DNA of 64,000 bases, taken from assembly GCF_000178155.2 (NCBI RefSeq), contig NZ_ADKM02000122.1, forward strand, positions 172,921 through 236,920, given 5' to 3'. This document shows, piece after piece, positions 16,911-25,852 of this stretch; the stretch's first letter is position 1, and each line of letters begins with the position of its first letter. Made by a program: the position numbers and the translations under genes. A model generated the notes under the pieces. That model was given only the letters and a program-made list of their open reading frames with translations. It searched no databases and was not told the DNA's origin. This DNA comes from Hominimerdicola alba 8. Lineage in GTDB: Bacteria > Bacillota > Clostridia > Oscillospirales > Ruminococcaceae.

Positions 16911-18209
16911 TTAGCTTCTGTAATCGCCGTTTATCTTTACATAATCATAGGTCAGGTCGCAGCCCCAGGCAGTTGCTTTACCATCGCCGTCACCTACACA
17001 AACATTTATGAATATCTCGTCTTCCAGCAATATTTTCTTTGCTTCTTCCTCTGAGAAAGGCACGCCCGCACCATTTTCGCAGACATGTATCTCGCCCTGT
17101 TTCGATGCTATCTTAACATCTACCTTGTTGATATCAAATTCAGCATTTGCGTAACCTACCGCGCAAAGAATACGCCCCCAGTTCGCATCAGCACCGAACA
17201 TAGCACACTTGAACAGCGGTGAGCAAATAACGCTCTTAGCAATTATAATTGCATCGTCCTGATCTTTAGCACCGCATACGTTGCATTCCAGCAGTTTTGT
17301 CGCACCCTCGCCGTCCTTAGCCAGCATTTTTGTGATATTGCTCATTATTATGAAAAGTCCTTGCTTGAAAGCATCATAATCCTTGCCCTCAGCAGTTATC
17401 TCGGCGTTGCCTGCAAGACCGTTAGCCATAACAGCGCATGTGTCGTTGGTTGACTGGTCGCCGTCGACCGAAAGACAGTTATAAGTGACCTTAACAATAT
17501 CTGTAAGCGCCTTTTTGAGCATTTCTGCACTGATAGCACAATCGGTGGTGATGACATTCAGTGTGGTCGCCATGTTGGGGTGTATCATTCCGCTGCCCTT
17601 GCCCATGCCGCCTATGTGACATGTCTTTCCGCCAATATCAAACTCAACAGCAACTTCTTTCTTTACAGTATCGGTGGTCATTATCGCTATGGCTGCCTTT
17701 TCATTACCGTCATAAGCAAGACCGCTGTACAGGGTATCCATAGCCTTTTCAACAGGCTCTATCGGCATTATCTGACCGATAACACCTGTCTGTGCGATAA
17801 GCATCTCTTCAGTCTTGATACCCAGTTTAGCCGCAGCCAGTTCGCACATCTTTATAGCCTTTTCTTCGCCGTCGGCATTGCAGGTGTTGGCATTTTTCGA
17901 GTTCAGGATAAAACCCTGTGCCTTACCTCCTGTTGCCGCAAGATGCTTTTGCGAAACAGTGACAGGCGCACCCTTTACCTTGTTCTGTGTGAAAACTGCT
18001 GCTGCATTGCACATCACATCAGCTGCCACCAGACAAAGGTCAGGCTTTTCATTTGAAAGGGGACTTTCATTTCCGTCAGTTTTTTCAGCTGCGTCCATTG
18101 CCTTTTTTATACCACAGTAAAGACCGTTAGCTTTGAAACCCTTTGCAGCACAAACGCCGCCATCTATATATTTGTAGCCGTCATAGACTACCTTGTTTAT
18201 CTCTTTCAT
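16911..18209 (-). CDS. argJ: Bifunctional ornithine acetyltransferase / N-acetylglutamate synthase
   Basis: Recycles the acetyl group from acetylornithine to glutamate and often makes acetylglutamate from acetyl-CoA as well, which would explain the absence of argA here. The self-cleavage site is the Ala-Thr bond in HPNMATTL (Thr215 predicted as nucleophile), preceded by GGMGKGSGMIH. The C-terminal GADANWGRILCAVGYA is also diagnostic. Residues about 38-58 form a charged insert not usual for the family. It starts five bases after the GH3 gene, whose last codons contain the AAGGAG ribosome binding site, so the two are translationally linked. Confidence 0.96.
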   Translation of the reverse strand: MKEINKVVYDGYKYIDGGVCAAKGFKANGLYCGIKKAMDAAEKTDGNESPLSNEKPDLCLVAADVMCNAAAVFTQNKVKGAPVTVSQKHLAATGGKAQGFILNSKNANTCNADGEEKAIKMCELAAAKLGIKTEEMLIAQTGVIGQIMPIEPVEKAMDTLYSGLAYDGNEKAAIAIMTTDTVKKEVAVEFDIGGKTCHIGGMGKGSGMIHPNMATTLNVITTDCAISAEMLKKALTDIVKVTYNCLSVDGDQSTNDTCAVMANGLAGNAEITAEGKDYDAFKQGLFIIMSNITKMLAKDGEGATKLLECNVCGAKDQDDAIIIAKSVICSPLFKCAMFGADANWGRILCAVGYANAEFDINKVDVKIASKQGEIHVCENGAGVPFSEEEAKKILLEDEIFINVCVGDGDGKATAWGCDLTYDYVKINGDYRS

Positions 18210-18214
18210 AGTTA

Positions 18215-19501
18215 TTACTCCTTAGTTTCTATATCGTCAAACAGTCCGTTCTCAGCTTTAAGGGTGAGTATTCTCCTTACGCTGCCGTTTATCCTGCTTT
18301 TAGTTATTTTACCGTCCTCTGCGGCTTTGAGTACTGCTCTGTATGCCTTGTCAAGGTCATATGGAGTCAGAACGATATCTGCACCGGCTATTATGGCTTC
18401 AACTGCACAGTCACCCTGCATATAGTTTTGGGTGATCGAACTTGCAGCCATCGAATCTGTCATTATAACACCTTTGTACTCAAGTTCATCTCTGATCTTA
18501 TCCTGTATGAACTGCTGTGACATCGATGCGGGATACTCGTCATCTGTAACAGCAGGCAGTTCGATATGACCCACAAGCAGCAGATCTGTTTTGTCGAGCG
18601 AATCAACAAAAGGTGCAGCATCTCTTTCAAGGATAGTTTCCCAAAGGCTTCCATTATAGAAGATATTGTCGCCGTCAGCATTTGAGTCTGCATAACCTGG
18701 AAAGTGGTTTACAGCAGCCATTACTCCTGCTTTATGCAGACCGTCTATCTCAGCAGATACCATATTTGAAACAATGCCTGCATCAGCAGAGAAATTTTTG
18801 TCGATCACTTTATCACTGTTCAATGAAATATCAGCACATGGCGCGATATCCACATTAACGCCGTAGCTTGCCAGATACTTGCCTATCTCATTGCCGAGGA
18901 TTTCAGCTTTATCAGCATCACCCGAAGCACCTATCAGGTTCATATTGTCGAAAAGTTTGACGTTGAAGTTCACATTGTTTGCGATAGGTGCATACTCTCC
19001 ACCGAGTTCTTTCACACCGATGAACAGCGGCACATCAGCCGTATCCTGCAATTCAGAAGTAAACTCTGTAAGCTGTTCGGGGTCGATGATATTCTTCTCA
19101 TAAAGCATTATTCCGCCAACATGATATTTTTCCATAGCTTTTCTCATCATGCCGTCAACGTAGGTCACGCCGCCCAGATCATCGTTGTTTACAACACTGT
19201 TTTCAAAGCCGGTTTCAAGTGCATCAGCCCTTACAAAAAACAGCTGACCGACCTTTTCTTCAAGGGTCATTCCATCGAGTATCTCTTCCACTAAAGCGGC
19301 AGTATCGCCGTCTTTTGAAGTTCCTTCTTTGCTTTTGTCGTTTTCAGCTGTCGTGGTATTATCTTCCGCAGCGGTAGTTGATCTGTCATCGCTGCCGTAC
19401 TTCTTAGTCACTGTCTTTCCCGACGGTTTGCCAAGACTCCCACAGGCGGCTGCCGAGAAAGTCATGAAAATTGCCAGTGCTGCGATTGCTGTTTTCTTCA
19501 T
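18215..19501 (-). CDS. GH3-family (NagZ-like) lipoprotein with degenerate catalytic motifs
   Basis: Lipobox SAAAC at residues 16-20 is followed by a low-complexity Ser/Thr/Asp linker and a GH3 N-terminal barrel from about residue 68. Key NagZ motifs are altered: the substrate motif normally DEEGG reads KELGG; the KHFPGHGDT...DSH loop that carries the acid/base His reads NHFPGYADSNADGDN (residues 265-279). The nucleophile-region Asp is kept (MTDSM, Asp349). The paralogue at 46393 retains all of these. This copy is therefore probably non-catalytic or altered in specificity. It lies between argC and argJ and is tightly joined to argJ. Confidence 0.85.
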   Translation of the reverse strand: MKKTAIAALAIFMTFSAAACGSLGKPSGKTVTKKYGSDDRSTTAAEDNTTTAENDKSKEGTSKDGDTAALVEEILDGMTLEEKVGQLFFVRADALETGFENSVVNNDDLGGVTYVDGMMRKAMEKYHVGGIMLYEKNIIDPEQLTEFTSELQDTADVPLFIGVKELGGEYAPIANNVNFNVKLFDNMNLIGASGDADKAEILGNEIGKYLASYGVNVDIAPCADISLNSDKVIDKNFSADAGIVSNMVSAEIDGLHKAGVMAAVNHFPGYADSNADGDNIFYNGSLWETILERDAAPFVDSLDKTDLLLVGHIELPAVTDDEYPASMSQQFIQDKIRDELEYKGVIMTDSMAASSITQNYMQGDCAVEAIIAGADIVLTPYDLDKAYRAVLKAAEDGKITKSRINGSVRRILTLKAENGLFDDIETKE

Positions 19502-19555
19502 AAGTTCTCCTCAGTGATCTGTAAGTTTTGGATCATATGGTAAGTATAGTTGAGT

Positions 19556-20509
19556 TTATTCCAGACCTATCGTTTCATCAATTCCAAGCATTATGTTCAT
19601 ATTCTGCAATGCAGCGCCGCTTGCGCCCTTGCCAAGATTGTCAAATCTTGAACAAAGCAGTATTTGATCGTCATTACCGAATACAAATATCTGCATGTTG
19701 TTCGTATCAGCCAGTGTGTTAGCTGCAAGGAAACCATCGGGAAGTGTTTCTTCACCGCCAAGTTCCATCACCTTGACAAAGTGCTGACCTGCATAGTGTG
19801 CAGTCATTATCTCGTGTATCTCGGCAGGAGTATATTTCTTGTTCAGGCATCTGCTTACAAGCGGTACCGAAACGACCATTCCGCTGAAATAATCATCAAC
19901 TATAGGGTTGAACATCGGCGGGTACTTCATGCCGCATACAGCCTGCATCTCAGGCAGATGCTTATGATGCTGTGCCAGTGCATACTGTCTGGGTGAGTTC
20001 ATCTCGAATGTCTTGTCAGCGCCTTCAATAGCATCTATCATCTTGTTTCCGCCGCCGCTGTAACCTGAAACTGCGTGGCATGTAACAGGGTAGTCCTCAG
20101 GAAGAACGCCTGCCTGTATCAGAGGATATACCAGTGAGATGAAGCCGCTGGCATAGCATCCGGGGTTCGCAACTCTCTTTGACTTTCTTATATTCTCCCT
20201 GTGCTTTTCGGAAAGCTCAGGAAAACCGTAATCCCATGCGGGGTCTGTTCTGTGAGCTGTCGAAGCGTCGATTATCCTTGTATCGGGGTTTGTACACAGC
20301 TTGACAGCTTCAACAGCCGCCGCATCAGGCAGACACAGGAAAACAATGTCAGCGCTGTTTATAAGTCTTGCTCTCTCATCAGTGTCCTTGCGCTTGTCTT
20401 CATCTATAAGCAGTATCTCGATATCATCGCGCTTGCCAAGTCTTTCATATATCTTAAGACCTGTCGTACCTGCTTTACCGTCTATAAATACCTTGAATTT
20501 ATTGCTCAT
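19556..20509 (-). CDS. argC: N-acetyl-gamma-glutamyl-phosphate reductase
   Basis: NADPH-dependent third step of ornithine synthesis. FIDGKAGTTGLKIYERL is the nucleotide-binding start and NPGCYASGF holds the catalytic Cys118. At 317 residues it is the short (type 2) form. It starts 12 bases after the preceding membrane-protein gene, with only a weak ribosome binding site, suggesting translational coupling. It is followed after 54 bases by the GH3 lipoprotein gene. Confidence 0.96.
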   Translation of the reverse strand: MSNKFKVFIDGKAGTTGLKIYERLGKRDDIEILLIDEDKRKDTDERARLINSADIVFLCLPDAAAVEAVKLCTNPDTRIIDASTAHRTDPAWDYGFPELSEKHRENIRKSKRVANPGCYASGFISLVYPLIQAGVLPEDYPVTCHAVSGYSGGGNKMIDAIEGADKTFEMNSPRQYALAQHHKHLPEMQAVCGMKYPPMFNPIVDDYFSGMVVSVPLVSRCLNKKYTPAEIHEIMTAHYAGQHFVKVMELGGEETLPDGFLAANTLADTNNMQIFVFGNDDQILLCSRFDNLGKGASGAALQNMNIMLGIDETIGLE

Positions 20510-20521
20510 TTATTTCACGTC

Positions 20522-20995
20522 CTATTTATTATTCTTGGATCTTTTGTCAGCTGAACTGTCGATTATAGAAGTGTAAGGTTTATCTTCACCAAGTTTTTTC
20601 ATTCTGCGCTGTTCACGATACGCCCTGACCGCTTCTTTGTCAGCAAAACAGCTGCCCAGTCCGCAGCCAAAAAGCAGACATAATATCGTCATGACTATCA
20701 TGTTCGGGATTATTGCCCGATAAGTTCCCCAGCTTATATACATCAGTACCGAAGCCGCTATTACCGCAGCAGGGAAGTACCACATAACTCCGTGTCGCCT
20801 GCAAAGCCTGAAAAACATGAACAGACAGCCTGCCGGATATATGAACCCGAATGACAGCATCAGCATAAGTGCGCTCGGCAGTACCTTGTCTACAAACAGC
20901 ACCAGAAATATCCCGAAGACAAGCCATGCCCCAAATATGGTCAGTGCGCTTAGCTCTTCACTTTTTCTGATCTTATCAAATCTTTTCACGGACAT
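20522..20995 (-). CDS. Hypothetical four-helix membrane protein
   Basis: 157 residues with about four hydrophobic helices (for example LTIFGAWLVFGIFLVLFVD and MIVMTILCLLFGCGLGSCF) and a charged C-terminal tail. I do not recognise a family. Its ATG lies inside the last codons of argH (20-base overlap), with only a weak AAAGG upstream, so translation is probably coupled to argH. It is one of several unrelated genes inserted in the arginine cluster. Confidence 0.65.
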   Translation of the reverse strand: MSVKRFDKIRKSEELSALTIFGAWLVFGIFLVLFVDKVLPSALMLMLSFGFIYPAGCLFMFFRLCRRHGVMWYFPAAVIAASVLMYISWGTYRAIIPNMIVMTILCLLFGCGLGSCFADKEAVRAYREQRRMKKLGEDKPYTSIIDSSADKRSKNNK

Positions 20996-22349
20996 ATGCT
21001 ATCTGTGCCTTTACCGATTCAGGTGCAGGACCGCCTGCCGCCTTACGCTGCATAACGCAGGTATCAAGGCTTATGGCATCGTAAACATCCTCATCAAAGT
21101 TTTCGGTAAGTTTCTTATATTCTTCCAGCGGCAGCGTTTCCAGCGTACAGCCGAGTTCGATACAGGTGTGTACCAGTGTACCCGTTATCTTGTAAGCATC
21201 TCTGAAAGGCATGCCCTTTTTAACGAGATAGTCGGCGCAGTCGGTAGCATTGATAAAGCCCTTAGCTGCCGCATTTCTCATGTTATCCTTAAGTACTGTC
21301 ATGGTGTCGAGCATCGGAATGAAAGTCTTAAGGCACAGCTTTACTGTATCTATAGCGTCAAAGATAGCTTCCTTGTCTTCCTGCATATCTTTGTTGTAAG
21401 CCAGCGGTATGCCCTTCATCATCACCAGCAGAGTGTTGAGGTCGCCGTATACTCTGCCTGTCTTGCCGCGTATAAGCTCGGTAACATCGGGATTTTTCTT
21501 CTGCGGCATTATCGATGAACCTGTAGCATAAGCATCGTCCAGTTCAACAAATTTGAATTCCCACGAGCACCACATGATTATCTCTTCGGAAAATCTTGAA
21601 AGGTGCATCATCAATATAGAAATAGCCGAAGCCAGTTCAATACAGAAATCTCTGTCAGAAACGCCGTCAAGCGAATTCTGTGTTATCTCATCAAAACCCA
21701 GCAGATCGCAGACGCGCTGTCTGTTGATCGGATATGTGGTCGAAGCCAGTGCGCCGCTGCCGAGAGGCATGATATTGAGGCGCTTTTTGCAGTCATCCAG
21801 TCTGCCGAGATCTCTCAGCAGCATATTTGCATAAGCCATCAGGTGATGTGCAAAAGTTATCGGCTGTGCCCTCTGCATATGTGTGTAGCCGGGCATTACA
21901 GTGGAAAGATGCTTTTCAGCCATGTTCAGAATGGTGTTCTCAAGCTCCTTGACGAGTGCTATTATTTCGTCAGCCTCGACTTTGAGGTTCATTCTGATGT
22001 CCAGTGCCACCTGATCGTTTCTCGACCTGGCAGTGTGTAGTCGTTTGCCTGTGTCGCCAAGCCTTGCGGTAAGTTCAGCCTCAACGAACATGTGAACATC
22101 CTCCGCTGTCGGGTCAAACTCTAACTTGCCGCTGTCTATATCAGCGAGGATACCTTTCAGACCTTCAACGATCTTCTTGCTTTCTTCAATATCGATGATA
22201 CCGCATTCGCCCAGCATGGTTGCATGAGCCATTGATCCTTCGATATCCTGTTTATACATTCTGTGGTCAAAAGAGATCGAAGAGTTGAAATCATTTACTC
22301 TCTCGTCTACCTCTTTAGTGAAGCGTCCTGCCCACATTTTTCCTGCCAT
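20976..22349 (-). CDS. argH: Argininosuccinate lyase
   Basis: Splits argininosuccinate into arginine and fumarate. The superfamily signature GSSIMPQKKNPD is at about residue 280, with TAEDVHMFVE and HTARSRNDQVALD near the N-terminus and YTHMQRAQPITFAHH in the middle. The length (457) is normal. AAAGGACG precedes the ATG. The 3' end overlaps the next gene. Confidence 0.97.
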   Translation of the reverse strand: MAGKMWAGRFTKEVDERVNDFNSSISFDHRMYKQDIEGSMAHATMLGECGIIDIEESKKIVEGLKGILADIDSGKLEFDPTAEDVHMFVEAELTARLGDTGKRLHTARSRNDQVALDIRMNLKVEADEIIALVKELENTILNMAEKHLSTVMPGYTHMQRAQPITFAHHLMAYANMLLRDLGRLDDCKKRLNIMPLGSGALASTTYPINRQRVCDLLGFDEITQNSLDGVSDRDFCIELASAISILMMHLSRFSEEIIMWCSWEFKFVELDDAYATGSSIMPQKKNPDVTELIRGKTGRVYGDLNTLLVMMKGIPLAYNKDMQEDKEAIFDAIDTVKLCLKTFIPMLDTMTVLKDNMRNAAAKGFINATDCADYLVKKGMPFRDAYKITGTLVHTCIELGCTLETLPLEEYKKLTENFDEDVYDAISLDTCVMQRKAAGGPAPESVKAQIAYVREKI

Positions 22350-22507
22350 GTTATTTACCGTCCTTTATGTCATTATTTTCAATAATCAGCCTGCTTATAC
22401 AAACCGCCCTTATTCAGAGCGATCTGTATAAACAGGTATGGGCAAAATAACCCGTAAGTGAGAGTTATCCTGCCCCAAACCTGCGATCAGTCTGTCAAAA
22501 CAGACTG

Positions 22508-22939
22508 TTATTCCTTTTCGTGCTGTTCCAGAAGTTTCTGGATATCGATGCCGTTGATCTTAAGCCCGTCGATCTTGCAGTCGCTTATCTCAACACCTGT
22601 AAGGTCACAGTGTATGAACTGAGAATTCTTCAGATCTGGGTTCTTGAACTCGACATTGTTCATGATAGAGCAACCAAAACGCGAACCGCTGATATTTACA
22701 CCAAGAAAACGTGAGTTTACCATGTACATATCAGTGAACCTGGTGCTCTGCATGCTAATGTTGTCGAAAACGGTATCGTCCATATTAACATCCTCGAAGT
22801 TAGAACCTTTCAGGTTAACATTCTTGAACGTAGCCTCGCCCAGATTAACATCTTCAAAAGAAGAATTGGGCAGGTTGTCGTAGGATATCTCGACCTTCTT
22901 GTCGAAACCGGGTTCAAAGTAGGAATTATTGTCTGACAT
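22508..22939 (-). CDS. Pentapeptide repeat protein
   Basis: 143 residues, largely A(D/N)Lxx-type five-residue units such as ATFKN, SNFED, TVFDN, TRFTD, SRFLG and SRFGC, forming a right-handed beta helix. Some family members mimic DNA and shield gyrase, but most short ones are uncharacterised. It lies between argG and argH, with AGGAGGT before the ATG. The C-terminal helix (IQKLLEQHEKE) may cap the solenoid. A second pentapeptide protein with more Cys is at 26913. Confidence 0.88.
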   Translation of the reverse strand: MSDNNSYFEPGFDKKVEISYDNLPNSSFEDVNLGEATFKNVNLKGSNFEDVNMDDTVFDNISMQSTRFTDMYMVNSRFLGVNISGSRFGCSIMNNVEFKNPDLKNSQFIHCDLTGVEISDCKIDGLKINGIDIQKLLEQHEKE

Positions 22940-22974
22940 ACTATGACCTCCTGTTAATAAATTTTTGCAGAATA

Positions 22975-24207
22975 TTACTTCTGCTGATTTCTCTTCTGCT
23001 CGAGCTTAGCGCGTACCTTGATCGGCAGACCGAACAGGTTGATGAAGCCTGCGGAATCAGCCTGATTGTAAACATCGTCCTCATCGAAAGTAGCAACTTC
23101 CTCGTCATACAGGGTGTAAGGAGAAGTAACGCCCGCGTTGATGATATTGCCCTTGTACAGCTTCAGCTTAACATCACCTGTAACAGTCTTCTGTGTTTCG
23201 GTAACGAATGCGCTCATAGCTTCTCTCAGAGGTGTGAACCACTGACCGTTGTATACGATGTCAGCAAACTTGATGCTAAGATACTGCTTGATACGTGCAG
23301 TTTCCTTGTCGATGGTGATGGTTTCCAGAACTTCGTGAGCCTTGTACAGTATAGTTCCGCCGGGAGTTTCATAAACGCCTCTCGACTTCATGCCTACCAG
23401 TCTGTTCTCTACCAGGTCAGCCAGACCGATACCGTTAGCGCCGCCCAGTTCGTTGAGCTTGCTTACCAGTTCCTTGCCGCCCATCTCAACACCGTCGATA
23501 GCTGTAGGGATACCCTTTTCAAAGTGGATAGTCACATAAGTGGGCTTGTCGGGTGCCTGCAGAGGAGATACGCCCAGCTCCAGGAAACCGGGCTTCTCAT
23601 ACTGAGGCTCATTTGCAGGATCTTCAAGATCCAGACCCTCGTGAGAAAGATGCCAAAGGTTCTTATCCTTAGAGTAGTTGGTCTCTCTGTTGATTTTCAG
23701 AGGAATGTTGTGTGCCTCAGCATAGTCGATCTCCTGATCTCTGGACTTGATGTCCCAGATCCTCCAGGGAGCGATTATCTGCATGTCAGGTGCGAAAGCC
23801 TTGATAGCCAGCTCAAATCTTACCTGATCGTTGCCCTTGCCTGTGCAGCCGTGGCAGATAGCGTCAGCGCCTTCCTTGATGGCGATCTCAGCGATCCTCT
23901 TTGCGATGATAGGTCTAGCAAAAGAGGTGCCCAGCAGATACTGGTTCTCATAAACTGCGCCTGCCTGTACGGTAGGATAAACGTAGTCGGTGATGAACTC
24001 TTCGGTCAGATCCTCGATGTACAGCTTGGAAGCACCTGTCTTGATAGCCTTCTCCTCCAGACCATCAAGCTCGGTACCCTGACCAACGTCACCGGAAACT
24101 GCGATAACTTCACAGTTATTGTAGTTTTCTTTCAGCCACGGAATGATGATCGAAGTATCAAGTCCGCCCGAGTAAGCGAGTACAACTTTTTTGATTTCTT
24201 TAGCCAT
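22975..24207 (-). CDS. argG: Argininosuccinate synthase
   Basis: ATP-dependent joining of citrulline and aspartate. The N-terminal AYSGGLDTS is the ATP pyrophosphatase loop, and [15 protein letters not shown] is the conserved citrulline/aspartate segment. The start at MAKEIKK is fixed by GGAGG; an upstream frame with 20 more residues is not credible. It is the first gene of the arginine cluster and sits behind a strong promoter that overlaps a long palindrome (24247-24284), a likely ArgR/AhrC-type operator. Confidence 0.97.
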   Translation of the reverse strand: MAKEIKKVVLAYSGGLDTSIIIPWLKENYNNCEVIAVSGDVGQGTELDGLEEKAIKTGASKLYIEDLTEEFITDYVYPTVQAGAVYENQYLLGTSFARPIIAKRIAEIAIKEGADAICHGCTGKGNDQVRFELAIKAFAPDMQIIAPWRIWDIKSRDQEIDYAEAHNIPLKINRETNYSKDKNLWHLSHEGLDLEDPANEPQYEKPGFLELGVSPLQAPDKPTYVTIHFEKGIPTAIDGVEMGGKELVSKLNELGGANGIGLADLVENRLVGMKSRGVYETPGGTILYKAHEVLETITIDKETARIKQYLSIKFADIVYNGQWFTPLREAMSAFVTETQKTVTGDVKLKLYKGNIINAGVTSPYTLYDEEVATFDEDDVYNQADSAGFINLFGLPIKVRAKLEQKRNQQK

Positions 24208-24246
24208 GATGTGTTTCCTCCAAAAAAAGTAAAATTTCAGGCATTG

Positions 24247-24284
24247 GGTGTATAGTATGTCAAACAATATACATATTATACACC
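24247..24284 (-). promoter_or_regulatory. Palindromic operator candidate at the argG promoter
   Basis: Arms GGTGTATA and TATACACC plus inner arms TATGT and ACATA share one centre, with a single mismatch between them. The palindrome covers the -10 box and start region of the argG promoter. TGTATA/TATACA half sites resemble ARG boxes of Firmicutes ArgR/AhrC. The assignment to ArgR is an inference; no regulator gene is in the window. Confidence 0.55.
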
Positions 24285-24302
24285 TTTCTTCGGATTTGTC
24301 AA
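24275..24302 (-). promoter_or_regulatory. argG: Promoter of the arginine cluster
   Basis: On the - strand TTGACA and TATAAT are separated by 16 bp, about 70 bases upstream of the argG start. Confidence 0.8.
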
Positions 24303-24493
24303 GGGGGTAAACGCATAAAATTTATAAAATATGCAAAATTTTTGTTTATATATTGCATACCGTGCGATATTATACAAGAATTGATACATATTATGTAAGA
24401 TTTATCCGTTTGCCGACCACAATATATATGACCGCAGTGCCCTATATATAGTTATTATATCACAATTTGCTAAAAAAAGCAATTACAAAATGG
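24303..24493. other. AT-rich intergenic region between divergent argG and flavin reductase promoters
   Basis: The whole gap between the two genes is about 365 bases. Apart from the two promoters and the argG palindrome I see only AT-rich DNA, with a loose inverted repeat GCATA...TATGC near 24312. No gene or recognisable riboswitch. Confidence 0.6.
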
Positions 24494-24522
24494 TTGCATT
24501 TTCAAAAAATATAGAGTATAAT
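24494..24522 (+). promoter_or_regulatory. Promoter of the flavin reductase gene
   Basis: TTGCAT and TATAAT with a 17 bp spacer, 50 bases before the start codon. Confidence 0.75.
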
Positions 24523-24572
24523 ATTATTGTGTCAGAAGACACATCAAATTTACGCGAAAGGCGGAATGAAAA

Positions 24573-25106
24573 ATGAGTACATTGGTCGAGAAATACGGTT
24601 TTAAAGAGGTAGACCCTCAGGCGCTTGGTGATATGGAGTTCAATCCTTATAAGAAGATCGACAAGGAATGGTTCTTAGTCACCGCAGGAGATGAGAGCGG
24701 CTACAACACCATGACTGCTTCGTGGGGATTTGCAGGTATAATGTGGGGTAAACAGACTTTTACAACAGTTATCAGACCTCAGCGCTATACTAAGTCTTTC
24801 ATTGACAAGTCCGATACCTTTACTATCTGCTTCTTTGATGAAAGCGAAAGAAAAGCATTGCAGTTTTGTGGCTCACACAGCGGAAAAGATCACGACAAAG
24901 CAGCCGAAACAGGGCTTGTACCCGTGTTTACCGATGGTACCACTGCTTTTGAACAGGCTAAACTTGTTCTTGTATGCGAAAAAGCATATGTTCAGCCGAT
25001 GGAGGGCGGCTGCTATCAGGATAGAACGCTGCTTGATAAATTTTATGCAGCGGGTGATCACCATGTTCAATATATAGGCATAATCAAAAAAGTATATGTA
25101 AAGTAG
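24573..25106 (+). CDS. Flavin reductase family protein (flavoredoxin-like)
   Basis: 177 residues. The flavin-reductase-like split barrel is indicated by WFLVTAGDESGYNTMTASWGFAG, followed by IRPQRYTKSFIDKSDTFTICFF. Such proteins bind FMN and transfer electrons to partner enzymes or free flavin. It stands alone with its own promoter, divergent from argG; the partner is not evident. AAAGGCGG precedes the ATG. Confidence 0.88.
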   Translation: MSTLVEKYGFKEVDPQALGDMEFNPYKKIDKEWFLVTAGDESGYNTMTASWGFAGIMWGKQTFTTVIRPQRYTKSFIDKSDTFTICFFDESERKALQFCGSHSGKDHDKAAETGLVPVFTDGTTAFEQAKLVLVCEKAYVQPMEGGCYQDRTLLDKFYAAGDHHVQYIGIIKKVYVK

Positions 25107-25226
25107 ATCGCTTTTACATTATATCAGCTTGTAAAGTGCAACCACTTTTCAGTGCTTAAAACTGTTTTCGGGTCGTTTTTCACCGATCTGTCAGACAAAT
25201 TTTATCTGTTAGCCAAGTCAAAACTA

Positions 25227-25255
25227 TTGAAAAAAATGTAATAATGTGCTATAAT
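25227..25255 (+). promoter_or_regulatory. Promoter of the NfeD/slipin pair
   Basis: TTGAAA and TATAAT separated by 17 bp. The leader is about 65 bases long, with AAAGGAG before the ATG. Confidence 0.75.
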
Positions 25256-25327
25256 ATCAGTATAGTGAAGCAAGTGCTTCGCTGAGAGAAATAACAGATA
25301 AAAGAACAGGAAAGGAGCTGATTTGTC

Positions 25328-25768
25328 ATGACTGCTACTGCATGTATAATCGTATGGGCTGTCGCATTCGTATTTTTTGTTGTCGTTGAGATCGCCAATG
25401 GTGCGGGTCTGCTGAGCATATGGTTTGCACTGGGTTCGCTGGCAGCCATGTTCTGTGCTATTGCGAAGCTCCCGTTCGTGGCGCAGTTTGCGGTATTCGT
25501 ACTGATGTCGATCATATTCCTCATCGCTACAAGACCTCTGGCAAGAAAAGTTCAGAAAACTGCGATACCTACGAACTTTGAGCTTGATGTCGGCAAGACG
25601 GCACAGGTAATTGAAGGCGTTGACAACAGTCAGAACAAGGGCAGAGTAAAGCTGGACGGCACAGACTGGTCTGCTGTATCGGCAGACGGCAGCAAGATAC
25701 CCGTCGGTGCAATAGTTCGTGTAGTCGAAGTGTCAGGTGCCAAGCTGATCGTTGAGCAGCAGAAGTAA
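25328..25768 (+). CDS. NfeD family membrane protein
   Basis: 146 residues with a short N-terminal membrane part (IIVWAVAFVFFVVVEIA, GLLSIWFALGSLAAMFCAIA and AVFVLMSIIFLIATRPLA) and a C-terminal OB-like beta barrel (VGKTAQVIEGVDN to GAKLIVEQQK). Short NfeD proteins are partners of slipin/stomatin proteins and organise membrane microdomains. The next gene is such a slipin, 84 bases downstream. Confidence 0.9.
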   Translation: MTATACIIVWAVAFVFFVVVEIANGAGLLSIWFALGSLAAMFCAIAKLPFVAQFAVFVLMSIIFLIATRPLARKVQKTAIPTNFELDVGKTAQVIEGVDNSQNKGRVKLDGTDWSAVSADGSKIPVGAIVRVVEVSGAKLIVEQQK

Positions 25769-25852
25769 GCATATTCGGCGGTAAAGTATTGTCCGTACTG
25801 CTTGAAAAAAAGGAAACAAAATGTATTACGTATTTTATGGAGGTAAACAAAT

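Noticed and set aside
23335..24255. + strand frame of 306 codons opposite argG
   Set aside because: Antisense shadow of a highly conserved enzyme gene.
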